A stretch of 64,000 nt of DNA, from the NCBI RefSeq assembly GCF_013030985.1, contig NZ_WPYP01000006.1:1-64000 (forward strand). The letters run 5' to 3'. The DNA comes from Ruegeria arenilitoris. GTDB taxonomy: Bacteria; Pseudomonadota; Alphaproteobacteria; Rhodobacterales; Rhodobacteraceae. Positions within the stretch are counted from its first letter, which is position 1, and every line of letters starts with the position of its first letter. Below are positions 61,779 to 64,000 of the stretch, one piece after another. A program made the translations under genes and the position numbers. The notes beneath the pieces are model-generated. The model worked only from the letters and a program-made list of their open reading frames with translations. It had not been told where the DNA came from and did not search any database.

Positions 61779-61887
61779 CACTTTTTCCTCCTTGAGGAAA
61801 GTATAGCCGCGCGCCCTGACGATTTTGATTTGTTGCAACGTCGTTTTACCGATACTTTGGCAAATATATATCGCAGGATCATCTTTA

Positions 61888-62355
61888 ATGAAACAAACGC
61901 TTCAACCCGCTGATATTGCAATCCTGCAAGAGTTGCAGACCGATGGCCGCCTGTCGATGCAGGACCTTGCCGACCGCACCGGCCTTTCGGCCTCGCAATG
62001 TTGGCGGCGGGTGCGCGATCTTGAGGCGACCGGCGTGGTCTCCGGCTACATCGCTCAGGTGCGGGCCAAATCCGTGGGGTTGGACGCCATCGCTTATGTT
62101 CACGTCGCTCTGCGAGACCATCAGGAGGACAACATCAACGCGTTCCTTCGGCTGGTCGAAACCGAACCGCAAATTGTCGAATGCGCCTCGATCACCGGGG
62201 ATCATGACTTTATCCTGAAGGTTTATGCCAAAACGCCCGAAGACCTTGAGCATTTCATCATGCAGCGGCTGCTGAAGTCCGGTTTGGTGCGTGACACCCG
62301 CAGCAATTTCGTGCTGCGCCAGACCAAAACACGGGGGCCGTTGCCCATTCTGTGA
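61888..62355 (+). CDS. Lrp/AsnC family regulator, probably of the phh operon
   Basis: This 155-residue regulator has an N-terminal winged HTH (PADIAILQELQTDGRLSMQDLADRTGLSASQCWRRVRDLEATG, key parts ILQELQTDGRLSM and LSASQCWRRVRDLE) and a C-terminal RAM domain (AIAYVHVALRDH, then IVECASITGDHDFILKVYA). It is divergent from phhA, with 109 bases between the starts containing an AAAGTAT (61798) and ATACTTT (61852) inverted pair. Such pairs are usually local regulators that sense aromatic amino acids. Family assignment is firm; the target is inferred. Confidence 0.9.
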   Translation: MKQTLQPADIAILQELQTDGRLSMQDLADRTGLSASQCWRRVRDLEATGVVSGYIAQVRAKSVGLDAIAYVHVALRDHQEDNINAFLRLVETEPQIVECASITGDHDFILKVYAKTPEDLEHFIMQRLLKSGLVRDTRSNFVLRQTKTRGPLPIL

Positions 62356-62436
62356 CCCAATCCGGCAAAATCCGTTGAACCTGCCCGCCAGCCCTCCTAT
62401 CGTGCGAGCGCAGAAAAGACCAATCAGGACGACACC

Positions 62437-62859
62437 ATGACCGAACAAGTACCCCACCCGATGTCCCCACAGGATTGCCTTGTCGCGATCATGGTTGCGG
62501 TCTCTGCCTCGGATGAGACCATCCGCACCGCCGAGCTGGTCAAGATCGAAGGCGCGGTTAACATGCTGCCGGTTTTCGCCGAATACGACATCGACCGCAC
62601 CCGTCGTGTGTCGCAAACAGTGTTCGACCTGTTCGAACAGGAAGACGGGCTGGATGCCCTGTTCGGCCTGATCCGCGACAACCTGCCCGAGCGGTTGCAC
62701 GAAACCGCCTATGCGCTGGCCTGTGACGTGGCCGCGGCGGACGGGTCGCTTGCCGAGACCGAGCTGCGCCTTCTGGAAGAGATCCGGTACGAGCTGAATA
62801 TCGACCGTCTGCACGCCGCCGCGATCGAACGCGGTGCACGGGCGCGCCACACCACCTGA
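62437..62859 (+). CDS. TerB-like tellurite resistance family protein
   Basis: This 140-residue all-helical protein of the TerB fold has residues such as QDCLVAIMVAVSASDETIRTAELVKIEGAV (key part AVSASDETIRTAELVKIE) and a second acidic helix pair AADGSLAETELRLLEEI. The DxE metal-like acidic positions are typical of TerB, whose function is unclear. There are no other ter genes. CAGGACG precedes ATG 62437. Confidence 0.85.
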   Translation: MTEQVPHPMSPQDCLVAIMVAVSASDETIRTAELVKIEGAVNMLPVFAEYDIDRTRRVSQTVFDLFEQEDGLDALFGLIRDNLPERLHETAYALACDVAAADGSLAETELRLLEEIRYELNIDRLHAAAIERGARARHTT

Positions 62860-62861
62860 CC

Positions 62862-64000
62862 CTAGCTGCCTGCCAACATTCCCCAGCGTTCGATCAGCGC
62901 GCGCTGCAGCTTGCGCGACCTGTTGTTCCAGCTGCGCGCGCCGTCGGGGCGTTCGCGCAGCGCCCGGGGGATGGTCGCGCGGTGATCGACATCAGCAGTA
63001 AAGATGGCAAAGGCCAGCTCTGATCCATCCGGTGCCGTGATAAATCCGCCCAGCCCCGATACGAAATTCAGCGTTCCTGTCTTGGCATCCACCCTGATCG
63101 GATGATCCTTGACCGGCCGCCCCTGACTGTCCAAAAGCTTGAATTTCTTGAGCAGCGGCTGAAGAGCCCCGTCCTTATGCGCCTTGACCAACGCTGTCAC
63201 CAGATCAGCAGGCGCGACGCGTGACGCATCGCCAAGCCCCGAGTGATCCACCATCGCGATGCCACGCACACCGTAGGTTTCATAGGCCCAGCGGTTCATT
63301 TCTTCAGCGGAATCAGCCAGACTCTGCAACTCGGCACCCCGCGCTTTCGAAGCCGCCATTCCAACCATTTCAGCTGTGATATTGGTCGAGTATTTCAGCA
63401 TGCCCTGAATAATACTCTCCAGCGGGTCGCTTTGGTGCACCGCCAGGACGGTGCCTTGCGGGGTTTCGCGTGTGATCTGTACACGGCCCAGAACGATTCC
63501 ATTCACCCGCGCCAGCGTGCGGAATACATCCCCGGCATAAAGCGCCGGTTTGCGCACCGGCAACCAGCGCGCGCCGCCATTGCCCAGCGCGCGCCGGGCA
63601 ACGGTCCAACGGTCCTGCCGGGCACTGGGCTGATAAGTGTAGATAGGCAGGCTACGCTTTTCGACCCGCATCGACGCCATATCCACCGACGGCCTGTAAT
63701 CGGCCGTGCGGGCATCCATGGTCACATCATGGCCGGTGCCACCGCGCTTCCATTCGAAATGCACGCGGTTGAAGTTCAGAGCAACGCCGCTGACGGCCGG
63801 GCTGTATCCCAGATGATCCGGCTGCCCCGGATCGATGCTGAAGACATAGGGAAGCGCTCCGTCATAAACCTTGAACGCGCCGCGCACTTCGGTAATCCCA
63901 ACCTCGCGCAAATTGGCCGCCATAGCGGCCAGATCGTCGGTATCCAGCAGGGGGTCTCCGCCGCCTACAAGGATCAGATCACCATGCAGCACGCCGTTCT
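62862..64000 (-). CDS. dacB: D-alanyl-D-alanine carboxypeptidase/endopeptidase, PBP4 (S13) type, N-terminus outside the window
   Basis: The visible 379 residues are the C-terminal part of a periplasmic S13 penicillin-binding protein that hydrolyses D-Ala-D-Ala or cross-links in peptidoglycan. The SxN motif is STN in KYSTNITAEM, and KTG is in VDAKTGTLNFVSG. The first active-site motif SxxK lies upstream of the window edge at 64000. The GGGDPLLDT and YSPAVSGVALNFNRVHFEW regions are typical of the family. The gene is cut by the window edge, so its start and signal peptide cannot be seen. It converges with the TerB gene. Confidence 0.9.
   Translation of the reverse strand, partial: NGVLHGDLILVGGGDPLLDTDDLAAMAANLREVGITEVRGAFKVYDGALPYVFSIDPGQPDHLGYSPAVSGVALNFNRVHFEWKRGGTGHDVTMDARTADYRPSVDMASMRVEKRSLPIYTYQPSARQDRWTVARRALGNGGARWLPVRKPALYAGDVFRTLARVNGIVLGRVQITRETPQGTVLAVHQSDPLESIIQGMLKYSTNITAEMVGMAASKARGAELQSLADSAEEMNRWAYETYGVRGIAMVDHSGLGDASRVAPADLVTALVKAHKDGALQPLLKKFKLLDSQGRPVKDHPIRVDAKTGTLNFVSGLGGFITAPDGSELAFAIFTADVDHRATIPRALRERPDGARSWNNRSRKLQRALIERWGMLAGS

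Noticed and set aside
61798..61858. Inverted pair AAAGTAT/ATACTTT between phhA and the Lrp-type gene as a defined operator
   Set aside because: The arms are short and about 48 bases apart; it is only a weak hint of a regulator site, so it is mentioned in the gene entry and not called as a feature.

Overview
The window looks like a chromosome segment of a marine Rhodobacteraceae (Roseobacter group) alphaproteobacterium. The evidence is moderately high G+C, a class I lysyl-tRNA synthetase, oxygen-dependent HemF, an NDUFS4-type complex I accessory subunit, roseobacter-like housekeeping genes and a GTA-gp10-type tail chaperone in the prophage. Species cannot be fixed from the sequence alone.

Region 1 (about 0.4-13.2 kb, core): a three-gene 5-oxoprolinase operon (pxpB-pxpC-pxpA), a two-domain HPPD-like VOC protein, a D-Ala-D-Ala carboxypeptidase with a SPOR domain, a HAD hydrolase, clpS, an RsmC-like methyltransferase, an SDR that lacks the catalytic lysine, hemF, a small secreted protein and the molybdate ABC transporter modABC (minus strand).

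Region 2 (13.24-31.15 kb, mobile element): tRNA-Val(TAC) carries the left attachment site. An exact 32-bp copy of its 3' end at 31118-31149 marks the right end, so an element of about 17.8 kb is precisely bounded. It encodes a tyrosine integrase, portal, GTA-gp10-type tail chaperone, a fused HK97 prohead protease-major capsid protein, a second chaperone-like protein, an HNH nuclease, head-tail connectors, P27-type small terminase, large terminase and a tape measure protein. I find no tail tube, baseplate, receptor-binding, lysis or replication-protein gene. This makes it a candidate capsid-forming satellite, or else a decayed prophage. A 330-bp gap at 25.55-25.88 kb holds five direct copies and one inverted copy of a 17-bp repeat, an AT-rich hairpin, an inverted repeat and a 16-bp palindrome, which resembles an origin or control region. 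Behind it lies a block of small unknown genes ending in a DUF2971 protein, probably cargo.

Region 3 (31.2-48.0 kb): a myo-inositol catabolic and uptake locus. It has a LacI-type regulator, two Gfo/Idh/MocA dehydrogenases, iolC, an IolB-like paralogue, a class II aldolase, an ImmA/IrrE-like zincin, an SDR, iolB, a PhyH-type dioxygenase, iolE, iolD, an ABC importer (ATPase, permease, binding protein) and an iolG-type dehydrogenase. Four copies of a LacI-type palindrome (consensus TTGCAACCGGTTGCAA) precede lacI, the divergent iolC/dehydrogenase pair, the transporter operon and iolG, so the locus reads as one regulon. The final enzyme, methylmalonate-semialdehyde dehydrogenase (iolA), is not in the window.

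Region 4 (48.1-64 kb, core with small accessory patches): tRNA-Arg(TCT), a GNAT acetyltransferase, the complex I subunit, uvrB, a small membrane protein/microprotein pair, an ORF6N-domain protein with two copies of an operator-like palindrome, MmcQ/YjbR, an Excalibur protein, a PPOX/HugZ-type protein, a universal stress protein, an ABM monooxygenase, an exported barrel-like protein, a large beta-helix protein, a DUF4864 protein, lysK, phhB-phhA with a divergent Lrp/AsnC regulator, a TerB protein and the 3' part of a dacB-type peptidase cut by the window edge.
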